Assembly (NCBI GenBank): GCA_010906965.1
Contig: JAAFHB010000018.1
Coordinates: 1 to 41,120 of the forward strand
DNA length: 41,120 bases
Reading direction: 5' to 3'
Source of the DNA: Mariniphaga sp.
GTDB taxonomy: Bacteria > Bacteroidota > Bacteroidia > Bacteroidales > Prolixibacteraceae
The translations under genes and the position numbers were made by a program. The notes under the pieces were generated by a model. The model was not told the DNA's origin. It saw nothing but the letters and a program-made list of their open reading frames with translations, and made no database searches. Of this stretch, positions 8,107-16,781 are shown piece by piece. Each line of letters begins with the position of its first letter. Position 1 is the stretch's first letter.

Positions 8107-9087
8107 TTATCGGGGTATTGATACAGAATTGATGATCTCTGAAATAATTTGTGCTTCCGATATTCCTTCCATCTCCTTCTCAGGCGTCAGATAGATACGA
8201 TGAATTAAAATGGGAATCATTACCGCTTTGATATCTTCGGGAATCACGAAATCGCGTCCCTGGATAGCAGCAAAAGCCTTGCTCGCTTTTAAAATATTAA
8301 TTGATGCACGTGGTGAAGCGCCCAAATAAAGCGATGCGTGATTACGTGTTTTGTTCACTATTTCAGCAATATACGTCAGAAGATGATCCTCAACATGAAC
8401 CTGTTGTATTACTTTCTGAAAACCGACCAATTGCTGTGCAGCGATCACCGGTGCAACTCCTTCCATCTCTTTCCCACCCTGGCGAAGATGGGCATTTTTT
8501 AAAATCAGAAACTCGTCTGTAACAGATGGGTAATTAATAACCAATTTAAAAAGGAAACGATCCAGTTGCGCCTCGGGCAAACGATAAGTTCCTTCGTGTT
8601 CGAGCGGATTTTGGGTCGCAAAGATCAAAAATGGAGCTTCCATCTGGTAAGTTGTACCGTCAACGGTCACCTGCTTCTCTTCCATCACCTCGAATAAAGC
8701 TGACTGCGTCTTTGCAGGAGCGCGGTTGATCTCGTCGATCAGTATAATATTCGAAAAGATAGGCCCTGCATTAAATTCAAATTTCGAGTTGCCGGCATTA
8801 AAAACAGTTGTACCGGTTACATCCGAAGGCATCAAATCAGGCGTAAACTGAATGCGCGAAAAGTTAGTCGATATTAGCTTCGAAAGCATTTTGGCGGTCA
8901 GTGTTTTCGCAATTCCAGGAACTCCTTCGAGCAGAACATGGCCATCAGCAAGCAATGCAACTATCATTAGTTCGATCATTTTCTCCTGACCAATGATCAC
9001 TTTTGCCATCTCCCTTTTGATCTCCTCCACCTTTTCCTGCAATAGTTTAAGACCAATGCGATCTTCAAAATATTCCTGATTTTCCAT
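8107..9087 (-). CDS. MoxR-family AAA+ ATPase
   Basis: A 326-residue AAA+ protein. Walker A is GVPGIAKT at 55-62, Walker B is LIDEIN at 116-121, sensor 1 lies in FATQNP and the sensor-2 arginine in GASPRAS. This order and the length are those of MoxR-type ATPases, which act as chaperones that mature or activate membrane and vWA-domain partners. It sits between DUF4350 and DUF58 genes with gaps of 9 bp on each side, so it is part of the same operon. Confidence 0.95.
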   Translation of the reverse strand: MENQEYFEDRIGLKLLQEKVEEIKREMAKVIIGQEKMIELMIVALLADGHVLLEGVPGIAKTLTAKMLSKLISTNFSRIQFTPDLMPSDVTGTTVFNAGNSKFEFNAGPIFSNIILIDEINRAPAKTQSALFEVMEEKQVTVDGTTYQMEAPFLIFATQNPLEHEGTYRLPEAQLDRFLFKLVINYPSVTDEFLILKNAHLRQGGKEMEGVAPVIAAQQLVGFQKVIQQVHVEDHLLTYIAEIVNKTRNHASLYLGASPRASINILKASKAFAAIQGRDFVIPEDIKAVMIPILIHRIYLTPEKEMEGISEAQIISEIINSVSIPR

Positions 9088-9096
9088 TATCTATTT

Positions 9097-10284
9097 TTAT
9101 AAACATTGTTTGTAAAACATTTCCATATCGCGGTTAAAAGCGATTATCCCAACATCCGAAGCCTTTTGAGCCGTTTCGTAATATTTTATTGCATTCAAAA
9201 GCTCACGTACTAATTCGATTGATACACCTGATTTTTCAGAAACCATTATCTGACACTCGCTTGCAGCCGTAATATTGGATATAAAATAATGCTCCCGCAA
9301 AAATTCTTTAAAGTAAATTGATTTCTTTAAGGCCAGGTCGACGTTATTTCGTTGTTTAAAATATAAGCCCCCAATCGTCTTAACGAAGCGCAACGAACTG
9401 TTTTCAAGTGGCTTTAGTACCGGGATAACACGCTGACGCCGCTTCGACTCGACAACCAGGTAGAGCAGCAACGTCAAAAGCAACAGGTAATAGGCAGATT
9501 GTAGCGGAGGTTGCGACAAAATGTACCGTACAGGCGATGAATTAACAAAGCGGTCCGGTTTATAATAATTGTCCCAAATGGTTTTCCTGACAGGAAGATA
9601 CGACAACACCTTGGCGGCATACTCAACATTTCCATGCAGAAGATGATAATTCGTAAATACAAGCGGCTGCGTATGAAAATAGATATTACCCAGACCATAT
9701 TTTGTGCAGATAAAATTCAAGTTCCCGTCGCGATTTGTTCCTAATTTGGAAGCGTTTAAAGTATCAAAAGACGAAATATAAACGAGGGGCATTTTTTTAT
9801 CGTAATAATATCCAGAATCGTTTCGAAGTTCCGGATTCAGCAGGTATAAAGCATCTTTGCCTTTACGGTAAACAGAGGTATCGATAATCGAAGATTTGAG
9901 TTTAATTTTCAGACTATCCAGAAACGAATCGCCAAAGCTGGCCGCAGACACAAAAAAATCATTCCCTTTGGCGACAAATTTCAGCAACGAACCTAAATCA
10001 TACTTTTCGGGATCGAAATCAGTCGTAATAACAATTACATTTTTCTTCTCCAGATTGGTGGAATCTAACGAAACATAAAAGCCGTCGTAGCTGTTAATGA
10101 TCGTTTGGTCAGGGAAAAGTGCACCAAGCATATCGCTCAGGATATAACAAGCATAGGGTGTTTTCCCTTTGGTATTGTAAGTGGCGCGCCAATCCATTTG
10201 TTTGGGTGCAAAATGATTGATGGCAATAAGCGTCGCAAAAAGCGTAACGACAATCATCACATATATGCGTTTATTCTTTAGCAT
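9097..10284 (-). CDS. DUF4350 domain-containing membrane protein
   Basis: A 395-residue protein with an N-terminal membrane anchor (IYVMIVVTLFATLIAINHFA), a soluble domain resembling the glutamine-amidotransferase-like fold assigned to DUF4350 (a conserved NVIVITTDF strand and TKGKTPYACYILSDML), a second span at about 262-280 (YYLLLLTLLLYLVV) and a helical cytoplasmic tail. The ATG at 10284 overlaps the upstream DUF4129 gene by 14 bp, which is strong evidence for translational coupling. Function unknown; the family belongs to the MoxR/DUF58 module. Confidence 0.8.
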   Translation of the reverse strand: MLKNKRIYVMIVVTLFATLIAINHFAPKQMDWRATYNTKGKTPYACYILSDMLGALFPDQTIINSYDGFYVSLDSTNLEKKNVIVITTDFDPEKYDLGSLLKFVAKGNDFFVSAASFGDSFLDSLKIKLKSSIIDTSVYRKGKDALYLLNPELRNDSGYYYDKKMPLVYISSFDTLNASKLGTNRDGNLNFICTKYGLGNIYFHTQPLVFTNYHLLHGNVEYAAKVLSYLPVRKTIWDNYYKPDRFVNSSPVRYILSQPPLQSAYYLLLLTLLLYLVVESKRRQRVIPVLKPLENSSLRFVKTIGGLYFKQRNNVDLALKKSIYFKEFLREHYFISNITAASECQIMVSEKSGVSIELVRELLNAIKYYETAQKASDVGIIAFNRDMEMFYKQCL

Positions 10285-10993
10285 CGATCGCCGTATAAAA
10301 TGAATTAAAACGCGCTTCGAACCTCAGATACTGATCTTCGGCTATTTCAACATCGCCATACCAAACATGGTTATAAATTGCAGTAATCGTGATAAATTGC
10401 AATTTTAAATCATTGCTCGTCAAATCTGACAAGTAATCGACATTGGTTTTCTCTTTTGAAAAATGGATGTACTCTTTGATGCGCAACTGGTTAATCATTT
10501 TGAGGTAAAGCAAACGAATGGCCAGGCGATACTGATGCTGCGTCATTTGTAATCGGATTGCTTCATCAAAATCAATGGATTGATCAATCGTATTTGAAAG
10601 TTGGTAATCGGGCGAATCAAACTCCTTGTCGGAATAAAAGAGCTTGTAAATTTGTGTTTTGGTAATTGTAATAAACAGTGTGAAAATAACGCATCCCCCC
10701 AACAATATCTTATATATTAAAGGCATAGCTGCTGATAAATCGAGCAGAACTCTAAATCGCTTTAATAAATAGTCCCATAACTGCATAAAAAAATTGGTCT
10801 CCAAAGGTGGAATCGAATAGTTAAATTCACTTTGAGATCGGTATGAATCAACAAATTCAGGAGCCGGTTGCCGAACAAACACGTGCGAACTGTCGACAGC
10901 CGAAAAATAGGATGCAAAAAGAGTTATCCCGGGAAATCCCGGGATAACCAATATTATAAAGAAGAATAGTTGTCTGACTAACCGTTTACTCAT
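10271..10993 (-). CDS. DUF4129-type membrane protein
   Basis: About 240 residues, with a secretion signal or anchor at the N-terminus (RLVRQLFFFIILVIPGFPGI), a span near 94-115 (IYKILLGGCVIFTLFITIT), and a C-terminal helical domain with FDEAIRLQMTQHQYRLAIRL and YLKMINQLR, the usual DUF4129 appearance. The ATG at 10993 is preferred over a GTG at 10999; either way it overlaps the previous gene's stop (10986-10988). DUF4129 accompanies DUF4350, MoxR and DUF58 in many Bacteroidota. Confidence 0.75.
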   Translation of the reverse strand: MSKRLVRQLFFFIILVIPGFPGITLFASYFSAVDSSHVFVRQPAPEFVDSYRSQSEFNYSIPPLETNFFMQLWDYLLKRFRVLLDLSAAMPLIYKILLGGCVIFTLFITITKTQIYKLFYSDKEFDSPDYQLSNTIDQSIDFDEAIRLQMTQHQYRLAIRLLYLKMINQLRIKEYIHFSKEKTNVDYLSDLTSNDLKLQFITITAIYNHVWYGDVEIAEDQYLRFEARFNSFYTAIDAKE

Positions 10994-11870
10994 TATCACC
11001 TATTTGGCCAATCTTATCCATCAGCGAAGGTTTCTCAACTTTTTCGACTGTGCTGTAATAAAGAAAAGCGGAAATAGTGATTGGAATTACCATTAAAACC
11101 TGCGTAAATAAGGAGGTTATAGCATTGGCAATATAAAAACCGGTAGGTAAATTAAACATCTGATTTTGCGCATCTTTTATATTCGAGAGCATTGACTTAA
11201 AACCAAATATCATGCTTGGGATGGAGAGTAAAATTGCTAAAATGTAAACAATGATCATTACGATTACAAATACACCAAAGGCAAGCCACCAATTTGTGTT
11301 AATTAGCTTCATGCTCCGTTTGAAAGCATCGGTAAATTTCTTTTCTTCAAAAATCATAATGCAGAAAACAAGACTTAAAGCGACTGCAAGATAAATACCA
11401 GGAAGAACGCAAAAAACAGTTCCGATCATCACAACCAAACTAATTGCAATAGAAGCAATTAAAAGCGCCCAAAAGTTTGAAGTTACCTGAATCCAAACAT
11501 CGTTGATCGTAAATCCTTCGGCCCCCTTGTCTACATAGAGTTTAATATAGCTGTAAACAGTACTAAACAGCATTGTTATTGCGAGTATATAAAGTGCCAT
11601 TGCAATTCCTATGTAGCCAATCAGCGAACCCATTACCGAAAATATCGCAAACGGTGAAGGTTTGTCCCCCAGTACCATTGTTTGTACCATTTCCTGCGAT
11701 TTTACAGAATAGATCGTCATCGCAATAGCAGACAAGAGAAGGAAAGGAACCACAAAATAGAGAATTGCAGTACCGAGTCGTTTAAACTCCTGCGAAATAA
11801 AGCCAAAAGTTGCATTGAAAAGATCGCCAAAGTCGCGTTCTTGCTTGAAATTAATTTTTGTACCAGTCAT
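10986..11870 (-). CDS. Multi-pass membrane protein of the MoxR module
   Basis: A 294-residue protein with about six hydrophobic segments, one per 35-45 residues, and a GDLFNATFGFISQEFKRLG N-terminus before the first span. This looks like the multi-pass proteins found between SpoIIM-like and DUF4129 genes in Bacteroidota. No catalytic motif is visible. Its start overlaps the upstream SpoIIM-family stop by 4 bp (ATGA type), so the two are translationally coupled. Not assigned to a named family with confidence. Confidence 0.75.
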   Translation of the reverse strand: MTGTKINFKQERDFGDLFNATFGFISQEFKRLGTAILYFVVPFLLLSAIAMTIYSVKSQEMVQTMVLGDKPSPFAIFSVMGSLIGYIGIAMALYILAITMLFSTVYSYIKLYVDKGAEGFTINDVWIQVTSNFWALLIASIAISLVVMIGTVFCVLPGIYLAVALSLVFCIMIFEEKKFTDAFKRSMKLINTNWWLAFGVFVIVMIIVYILAILLSIPSMIFGFKSMLSNIKDAQNQMFNLPTGFYIANAITSLFTQVLMVIPITISAFLYYSTVEKVEKPSLMDKIGQIGDNE

Positions 11871-12826
11871 AATTTTGATTTTTTAATTAGGAAAATTGGA
11901 TATAAATAAAAATAAAAGACGATTGATAACAGCGAGAAAAATATAATACCAAAACGCACAACATAAGGAGCTTGCGTATATCGTGTAACAAAACCCTCAA
12001 GAAATCCGGCAATTACAAACACAGGGATCAGTCCGATTATCATTTTCGAACCTCGTATCGCTCCCCGCCTGAAGGACTCGATACGCGAATAGGTTTTTGG
12101 GAAGATAATACTGTTGCCAATAACAATACCTGCTCCACCGGCAACTGTTATTGCAAATATCTCGTAAGTTCCGTGAACCCAAATAGTAGCGATCGAAGAG
12201 AGCAGAAACCCCTGCTCTGCCAGAAATGAATGAAAGGTGCCCAGCATTACCCCGTTTTGCAGCATGATAAAGCCAACGCCAATTGGAGTTAAAATGCCCA
12301 TTGCAAAAGCGAGAAATGACACCTTGATATTATTTAAAGTGATTCCCAAAAACATATCCACCTGATTCATGCTTTTATAAACTGCCAACGGGTCCCCTTT
12401 TTGAATGTTGGAGAGTGTCATATTTACATAGCTATCACCCATTATCACACGCGAAAAACCATTGTCGTATTTATTTGATATCAAACCAATTAAAACAGAT
12501 ATCGAAAGAATGATAAACGATACAAGAATCTCTTTTCGTGAAGCATAAATCAATAAAGGAAACTCTGAAGCCCAGAATATTTTAATACGGCTTTTATTGA
12601 TTGGCTGACTCTGATATATTTCACGGTGCGCCTTTTGCGTTAGCTGATTGAGAAATTGAGTAGATTTAGCGTCGGGAAAATGGGTGCGCGAATAAGCTAA
12701 ATCGTCGGTCAGATTAATAAACAGATCGGACATCTCGTCCGGCTGAACGTGATTCTTAGTATCAAGAAGCGCTTCGAACGCTTCCCATTTTTTAATGTTC
12801 TTATGTAAGAATTGAATCTCATTCAT
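11867..12826 (-). CDS. Stage II sporulation protein M-family (SpoIIM/DUF95) membrane protein
   Basis: About 319 residues from the ATG at 12826 (MNEIQFLHKNIKKWEAFEAL), which matches the family's usual start; an upstream in-frame start would add an untypical 20-residue leader. A soluble helical N-terminus is followed by five or six spans, including GMLTP-like ILTPIGVGFIMLQNGVMLGT and WVHGTYEIFAITVAGGAGIV, the conserved H-G-x-x-E-I motif of SpoIIM/DUF95 proteins. In non-sporulating Bacteroidota these have no sporulation role and accompany RDD and MoxR genes. First gene of the minus-strand operon. Confidence 0.88.
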   Translation of the reverse strand: MNEIQFLHKNIKKWEAFEALLDTKNHVQPDEMSDLFINLTDDLAYSRTHFPDAKSTQFLNQLTQKAHREIYQSQPINKSRIKIFWASEFPLLIYASRKEILVSFIILSISVLIGLISNKYDNGFSRVIMGDSYVNMTLSNIQKGDPLAVYKSMNQVDMFLGITLNNIKVSFLAFAMGILTPIGVGFIMLQNGVMLGTFHSFLAEQGFLLSSIATIWVHGTYEIFAITVAGGAGIVIGNSIIFPKTYSRIESFRRGAIRGSKMIIGLIPVFVIAGFLEGFVTRYTQAPYVVRFGIIFFSLLSIVFYFYLYPIFLIKKSKL

Positions 12827-12916
12827 TTGCTGAATACAAATGGTGATAATTTTGCGCAAGGTAATTAATAAATGAAAAAATAACACTTATTTTACAAAAA
12901 TTATAAAAAATAATTA

Positions 12917-13627
12917 ATGGATACTTTAAAAATAGATACTTCTCAAAATATTGACATCGAACAACCTATTGCAAGTATCGGTGAGCGCTTCGCAGCAACA
13001 TTGCTCGACATGCTCTTTATTATGAGTTATCTATTGGTTTTAGGCCTTATTTACCGGGGATTGCATTCAAAAGTTCTATTGTTTATTGGATTATTACCTG
13101 TGGCATTGTATAGTATTGTAAGTGAAATGGCAATGAACGGCCAAAGCTGGGGTAAAAAGATACTTAAAATAAAAGTAGTAACAATGGATGGAACACCAAC
13201 CTCTTTTTCGAGCTACTTTCTGCGATGGGTATTGCGACTTGTCGAAATACTTGCAATGTTTGGCACACTGGCTACGATTACAATTATTCTTAACCGCAAA
13301 GGCCAGCGCTTAGGCGACATTGCGGCAAACACTTCGGTCATACGACTGCGCAATAAAAGTTTAAGAGAAACCATTTATACGCAAATTCCCGATAACTATA
13401 CGATTGTTTATCCCGAAGTTTCAAGGTTAACAACCAGCGATATTTATATTATCAAAGAGGTGATCGAGTTAATTAAATCGCGTAACAAAACAATCCGGAC
13501 GGTGACAATAGTGCAAACAGCACACGAAGCCATTGAACGGAAATTAGAGATCAAAGTCGCGCAAAAAACCGAAGCATTTTTTCAAGCCATTCTTCGCGAC
13601 TTCAATTTTATGAATAGAAACATTTAG
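12917..13627 (+). CDS. RDD family membrane protein
   Basis: A 236-residue protein. The RDD domain spans about 15-145: IASIGERFAATLLDMLFIMSY (the R...D pair), NGQSWGKKILKIKVV and RKGQRLGDIAANTSVI. Three or four spans, then a soluble C-terminal helical tail (150-236). RDD proteins are coded with SpoIIM-family and MoxR-module genes in Bacteroidota, and this one diverges from that operon across 90 bp. Function unknown; some RDD proteins have been linked to ion exchange. Confidence 0.9.
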   Translation: MDTLKIDTSQNIDIEQPIASIGERFAATLLDMLFIMSYLLVLGLIYRGLHSKVLLFIGLLPVALYSIVSEMAMNGQSWGKKILKIKVVTMDGTPTSFSSYFLRWVLRLVEILAMFGTLATITIILNRKGQRLGDIAANTSVIRLRNKSLRETIYTQIPDNYTIVYPEVSRLTTSDIYIIKEVIELIKSRNKTIRTVTIVQTAHEAIERKLEIKVAQKTEAFFQAILRDFNFMNRNI

Positions 13628-13677
13628 AGGAAAGAAAATATCAGCCATTTCGGAAAATAATATTAAAATTCAAAGGT

Positions 13678-14256
13678 ATGGGAAAGAGTATCAAAGGAAC
13701 GCTTACCGAACAGAACCTGCTGACCGCTTTTGCAGGCGAGTGTCAGCGGAAGAACAGGTATGAATTTTTTGCAGAAAAAGCCAGCGCTGAAGGTTATGAG
13801 CAGATCGCCGCCATCTTTGAAAAAACTGCGCTGCAGGAACAATCGCATGCGAAACAGTTTTTTAAATTTATGGAAGGTGGAGCTGTTGAGATCACAACCA
13901 CTATTATGACCGGTCTGGCAGATCAAACCATTCAAAATCTGAAGGTGGCTATCGAAGAGGAGAAGAATGGATGGTCAGCGGTTTATCCGCATTTCTCGGA
14001 GATTGCCAAAGAGGAAGGGTTTCCGGCAATTGCCGCTATCTTTAAAATGATCGCCAAAGTGGAGGCGGCGCATGAAAAGAGGTTTCTAAAACTTCTGAAA
14101 AGACTGGAAGATGGAACTGTCTTCCAGCGTGATCAGCCTATCAGTTGGGAATGCCGCAAGTGCGGATATATTCACGAAGGGACACAACCTCCGCAGATCT
14201 GTCCGGCATGCCAGCACCCAACAGGATATTTCGAAGAGATGGTGGAGAATTATTGA
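13678..14256 (+). CDS. rbr: Rubrerythrin
   Basis: A 192-residue protein in two parts. Residues 1-150 are the four-helix ferritin-like di-iron domain, with ligand motifs in FAGECQRKNRYEFFA, EQSHAKQFFKF and VEAAHEKRF. Residues about 155-190 are a rubredoxin-like domain with CRKCGY and CPACQHP as the Cys4 iron site. It reduces hydrogen peroxide in the cytoplasm of anaerobes and microaerophiles. Same strand as, and 50 bp after, the RDD gene, though co-transcription is not needed for its role. Confidence 0.96.
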   Translation: MGKSIKGTLTEQNLLTAFAGECQRKNRYEFFAEKASAEGYEQIAAIFEKTALQEQSHAKQFFKFMEGGAVEITTTIMTGLADQTIQNLKVAIEEEKNGWSAVYPHFSEIAKEEGFPAIAAIFKMIAKVEAAHEKRFLKLLKRLEDGTVFQRDQPISWECRKCGYIHEGTQPPQICPACQHPTGYFEEMVENY

Positions 14257-14268
14257 TAGAGAAATAAG

Positions 14269-14308
14269 ACATATATATAAGCAAGGCATGCCTTGACTTT
14301 ATATATGT
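14269..14308. terminator. Stem-loop between convergent genes
   Basis: An outer 9-bp stem (ACATATATA near 14269 with TATATATGT ending at 14308) encloses an inner palindrome CAAGGCATGCCTTG at 14282-14295. It lies between the ends of rubrerythrin and the di-CxxCH lipoprotein gene, so a bidirectional terminator is likely, though the T run is weak. Confidence 0.55.
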
Positions 14309-14338
14309 TCTCCACATCAATTTTATTCGATCAGCACC

Positions 14339-14806
14339 TTAATTTGTCCATATTTTATCTGTTGTAACGCCATGGCAACTGTTACATTGACCAGTAGTTA
14401 TTGCAGTGGTCATATATTTAGGCCCTGCGATACCTTTAACTGACACATATAAACCGCTCCCAAAATCGATGTTTTCGGTGGTATAAAAGTTACCCGCAGC
14501 ATCTCCCCAAATAGTGTATTTTAGTGTACCTGTTCCGTTAATTCCAGTATACAAATTTACAGTAGTATTTGCATATGCATTGATTTTTGCATTGTCGTAC
14601 GCAGATCCTGCAACTGTAAACCAACCCTCGCCCGAGCCATTCGAGGAATGACAACTCATGCAATTTTGTCCTGTATGATGACTTCGGCTTGTACCATTGG
14701 CACTCACTTTTTGTTCGTTCTCACCTTCTTTCCCGCACGATAGAAGAACAATCATCAACAGCGGAAAAGCCAGCGCAAGTGATGTTCTCAATTTCAATTT
14801 TAACAT
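14339..14806 (-). CDS. Lipoprotein with two c-type haem motifs
   Basis: About 155 residues from the ATG at 14806, chosen because it gives the lipoprotein signal MLKLKLRTSLALAFPLLMIV-LLSC (Cys24) and does not overlap the upstream gene. The mature protein has CMSCH at 49-53 and CNSCH at 141-145, at the two ends of a beta-rich middle (GWFTVAGSAYD, VNLYTGINGTG, GLYVSVKG). Both are CxxCH covalent haem-c sites, so a membrane-anchored electron carrier is likely. The middle domain is not a classical cytochrome c fold by eye. Lies 13 bp downstream of the propeller gene. Confidence 0.75.
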   Translation of the reverse strand: MLKLKLRTSLALAFPLLMIVLLSCGKEGENEQKVSANGTSRSHHTGQNCMSCHSSNGSGEGWFTVAGSAYDNAKINAYANTTVNLYTGINGTGTLKYTIWGDAAGNFYTTENIDFGSGLYVSVKGIAGPKYMTTAITTGQCNSCHGVTTDKIWTN

Positions 14807-14819
14807 TTTCAACGTATTA

Positions 14820-16067
14820 TTATTTTTCCTGAATGTCATAAGCCATTAAAGACTTGCCATGCCTAATGTACATTGTTCCATTGGCAATAACGGGATGCGA
14901 GAAATGTTCTTTGGTCCCTTTATCCACCTTAAATTTGCTGATCTCCGTAAATTTATTGTTTTCAAATTTAATCAGTTTCACATCGCCCGTTTCGTTGTAG
15001 CAATAGAACTTGCTATCGGCATAAATAAGGCTCCCTTTGTTTGCCGATAACGAATCGACCACACTTCCTGTGCTTGTATCAACACATACCAATCTCTTTT
15101 TCTTCGTAGTTGTGAATAAACGGTCATCAAGCTTGATAAAGCCACCCTGCGCATTTGTCACATCTTTGTTCCGCCACACTTCTTTAATGCTTTTTCCATC
15201 GGCAGATAATTCAAGTTTTACTGCTCCGTTGGCAGCTTCTTCGCCGGCTGTGAAATAGATAAAACCATCGGCATAGATGGGTGTATTGCAATGTAATTTT
15301 TCGAATGCGAAATTGTCGAGTGTTTTTGTTGACCAAAGCAACTCCCCGTTTTGTGCATCAACACCAAAAACAAAGTGAGCGGAGATAGTCACTAAAATCT
15401 TTCGGGCCGGTAATGTGATTAAAAGTGGTGAACAAAAAGCGGCCGTATCTCCCATTGCTTTCGATTGCCAGATCGTTTTACCAGTGAATCTGTCTAAGGC
15501 AACCACATTGTGTGTGATTCCTCCGGCCATAAAATAAACTTTGTCGCCATCAATCAGTGGTGATTCAGCAAATCCAAACATATTTTCAATACCACCCAGC
15601 TCAGGAACCATGTCAACCGCCCATTTTTCTTTACCTGTAGCCAATTCATAACCAGCTAACCGGCCTTTCCCGGAACTCGCATAAACAAGATCGCCTGCAA
15701 TGGTAGGAGTCGAGCGTGAACCGGGGAAACTGGCCGAAAATCCTTTCCCGTAATATTCTTTCCCGTTTGCCGTTTTCCAGAGCAATTTGCCTTTCAGATC
15801 GAATGCAAATAAATAACTTGTACTATCTGCTTCGCCATTGATCAGCAATTTATCGTTTGTCACAACAGGAGCAGCATAACCCTGACCAACCTCTTCATTA
15901 AACCAGAGAAGCTCAGGTCCTTTTTCGGGCCACGACTTCATCAGTTTGTTTTCGTTGTAAATACCGTCACGATTGTCGCCGCGCCATTGATATACTTTCT
16001 GTCCAATGCTTTGGTGTGCTGTAATTAGCAGAATGATAAGAACAAAAATGGATTGTAAGTTTTTCAT
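14820..16067 (-). CDS. PQQ-like beta-propeller protein
   Basis: About 415 residues from the ATG at 16067, which directly precedes a signal peptide (IFVLIILLITAHQSIGQ); longer in-frame starts lack it. The mature part is built from repeated blades with motifs such as LFAFDLKGKLLWKT, LAGYELATGKEKWAVD, VVALDRFTGKTIWQS and VFGVDAQNGELLWST, the W-motif repeats of PQQ-enzyme-like eight-bladed propellers. It begins WRGDNRDGIY, as in Bacteroidota and Planctomycetes propeller proteins. No dehydrogenase catalytic residues are identified, so it may bind rather than oxidise. Operon partner of the di-haem lipoprotein. Confidence 0.85.
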   Translation of the reverse strand: MKNLQSIFVLIILLITAHQSIGQKVYQWRGDNRDGIYNENKLMKSWPEKGPELLWFNEEVGQGYAAPVVTNDKLLINGEADSTSYLFAFDLKGKLLWKTANGKEYYGKGFSASFPGSRSTPTIAGDLVYASSGKGRLAGYELATGKEKWAVDMVPELGGIENMFGFAESPLIDGDKVYFMAGGITHNVVALDRFTGKTIWQSKAMGDTAAFCSPLLITLPARKILVTISAHFVFGVDAQNGELLWSTKTLDNFAFEKLHCNTPIYADGFIYFTAGEEAANGAVKLELSADGKSIKEVWRNKDVTNAQGGFIKLDDRLFTTTKKKRLVCVDTSTGSVVDSLSANKGSLIYADSKFYCYNETGDVKLIKFENNKFTEISKFKVDKGTKEHFSHPVIANGTMYIRHGKSLMAYDIQEK

Positions 16068-16150
16068 GGTTTTCAATGGATTATTTAAAATATTTAGGCT
16101 CAGCAGTTCATTATAAAGTGATTGAATGTTACAAATATCGAAAGCAAGGT

Positions 16151-16777
16151 TTAGTCTAAATTGCGTAGCTTTTTTTGCAGATACCAAATAACAATTCCAC
16201 AATATTGTCTTTTCTTACCTAAAATATCGGGATTAATAAACTCAAGCAATTTATTTTGCAACTCCGCTTTTTTCCATTTTCGTTTTTCAAGAGCATATCG
16301 AATACCATCGAGGGTTTGGAATCTATTGTTTTTAAGCCTTTCGCTATTGAGCTTAATAACACTATTAATTTCCTGATTCCAAATTTCATTGGATGATCTG
16401 ATTGTTCCATCTTTCGATGAGTACGTGATACTATTCTGAAGAGCAATATTAAAAAGGGGAAGAGAAATTGAACTAGTTCCTTTTGATTTATCACAATGTT
16501 CATTGCCATCAATAAATCCGGGACAACAAATAACCATGTTCTCATATTCTAATTCGAGGTCAGGATTATCGGCTCTGCATTTAATATGATCGATGCGCGA
16601 CGTTTCTATATTTCCCAGATCTTTAACTGGAATTGTGCGCATGCAATAAGCACAAATAAAACCTTGCTCCGTCAGAAGGGCATTTCGTAGATCATCGGTA
16701 GCCTGATAGACAACACCGGGAGTATTTCTATACCGTGTCCAGGAGGTAGGCGCATTTCCCTTATTAATCTTTATCAT
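16151..16777 (-). CDS. ptuB: Septu system HNH endonuclease PtuB (TIGR02646-like)
   Basis: A 208-residue HNH nuclease. Zinc and catalytic residues are visible: C42xxC45 (CAYC), D63-H64 (SRIDHIKCR), N80 (ENMVICC) and H94-C95-D96 (NEHCDKSKGT). The opening MIKINKGNAPTSW and the length of about 200 are typical of the TIGR02646/PtuB family, the nuclease of Septu and of Septu-linked retrons. The start lies 4 bp after the stop of the ATPase gene, in the conserved ptuA-ptuB order. In Septu, PtuA and PtuB form a complex whose nuclease acts on infection. No retron reverse transcriptase is present here. Confidence 0.85.
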   Translation of the reverse strand: MIKINKGNAPTSWTRYRNTPGVVYQATDDLRNALLTEQGFICAYCMRTIPVKDLGNIETSRIDHIKCRADNPDLELEYENMVICCPGFIDGNEHCDKSKGTSSISLPLFNIALQNSITYSSKDGTIRSSNEIWNQEINSVIKLNSERLKNNRFQTLDGIRYALEKRKWKKAELQNKLLEFINPDILGKKRQYCGIVIWYLQKKLRNLD

Positions 16778-16781
16778 TAAC

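Noticed and set aside
11867-12886. Longer SpoIIM-family start at 12886
   Set aside because: The extra 20 residues do not look like the family; MNEIQFLHKNIKKWEAFE at 12826 does.
14820-16202. Longer propeller-protein start at 16202
   Set aside because: It runs into the 3' end of ptuB and would place 45 residues before the signal peptide, hiding it.
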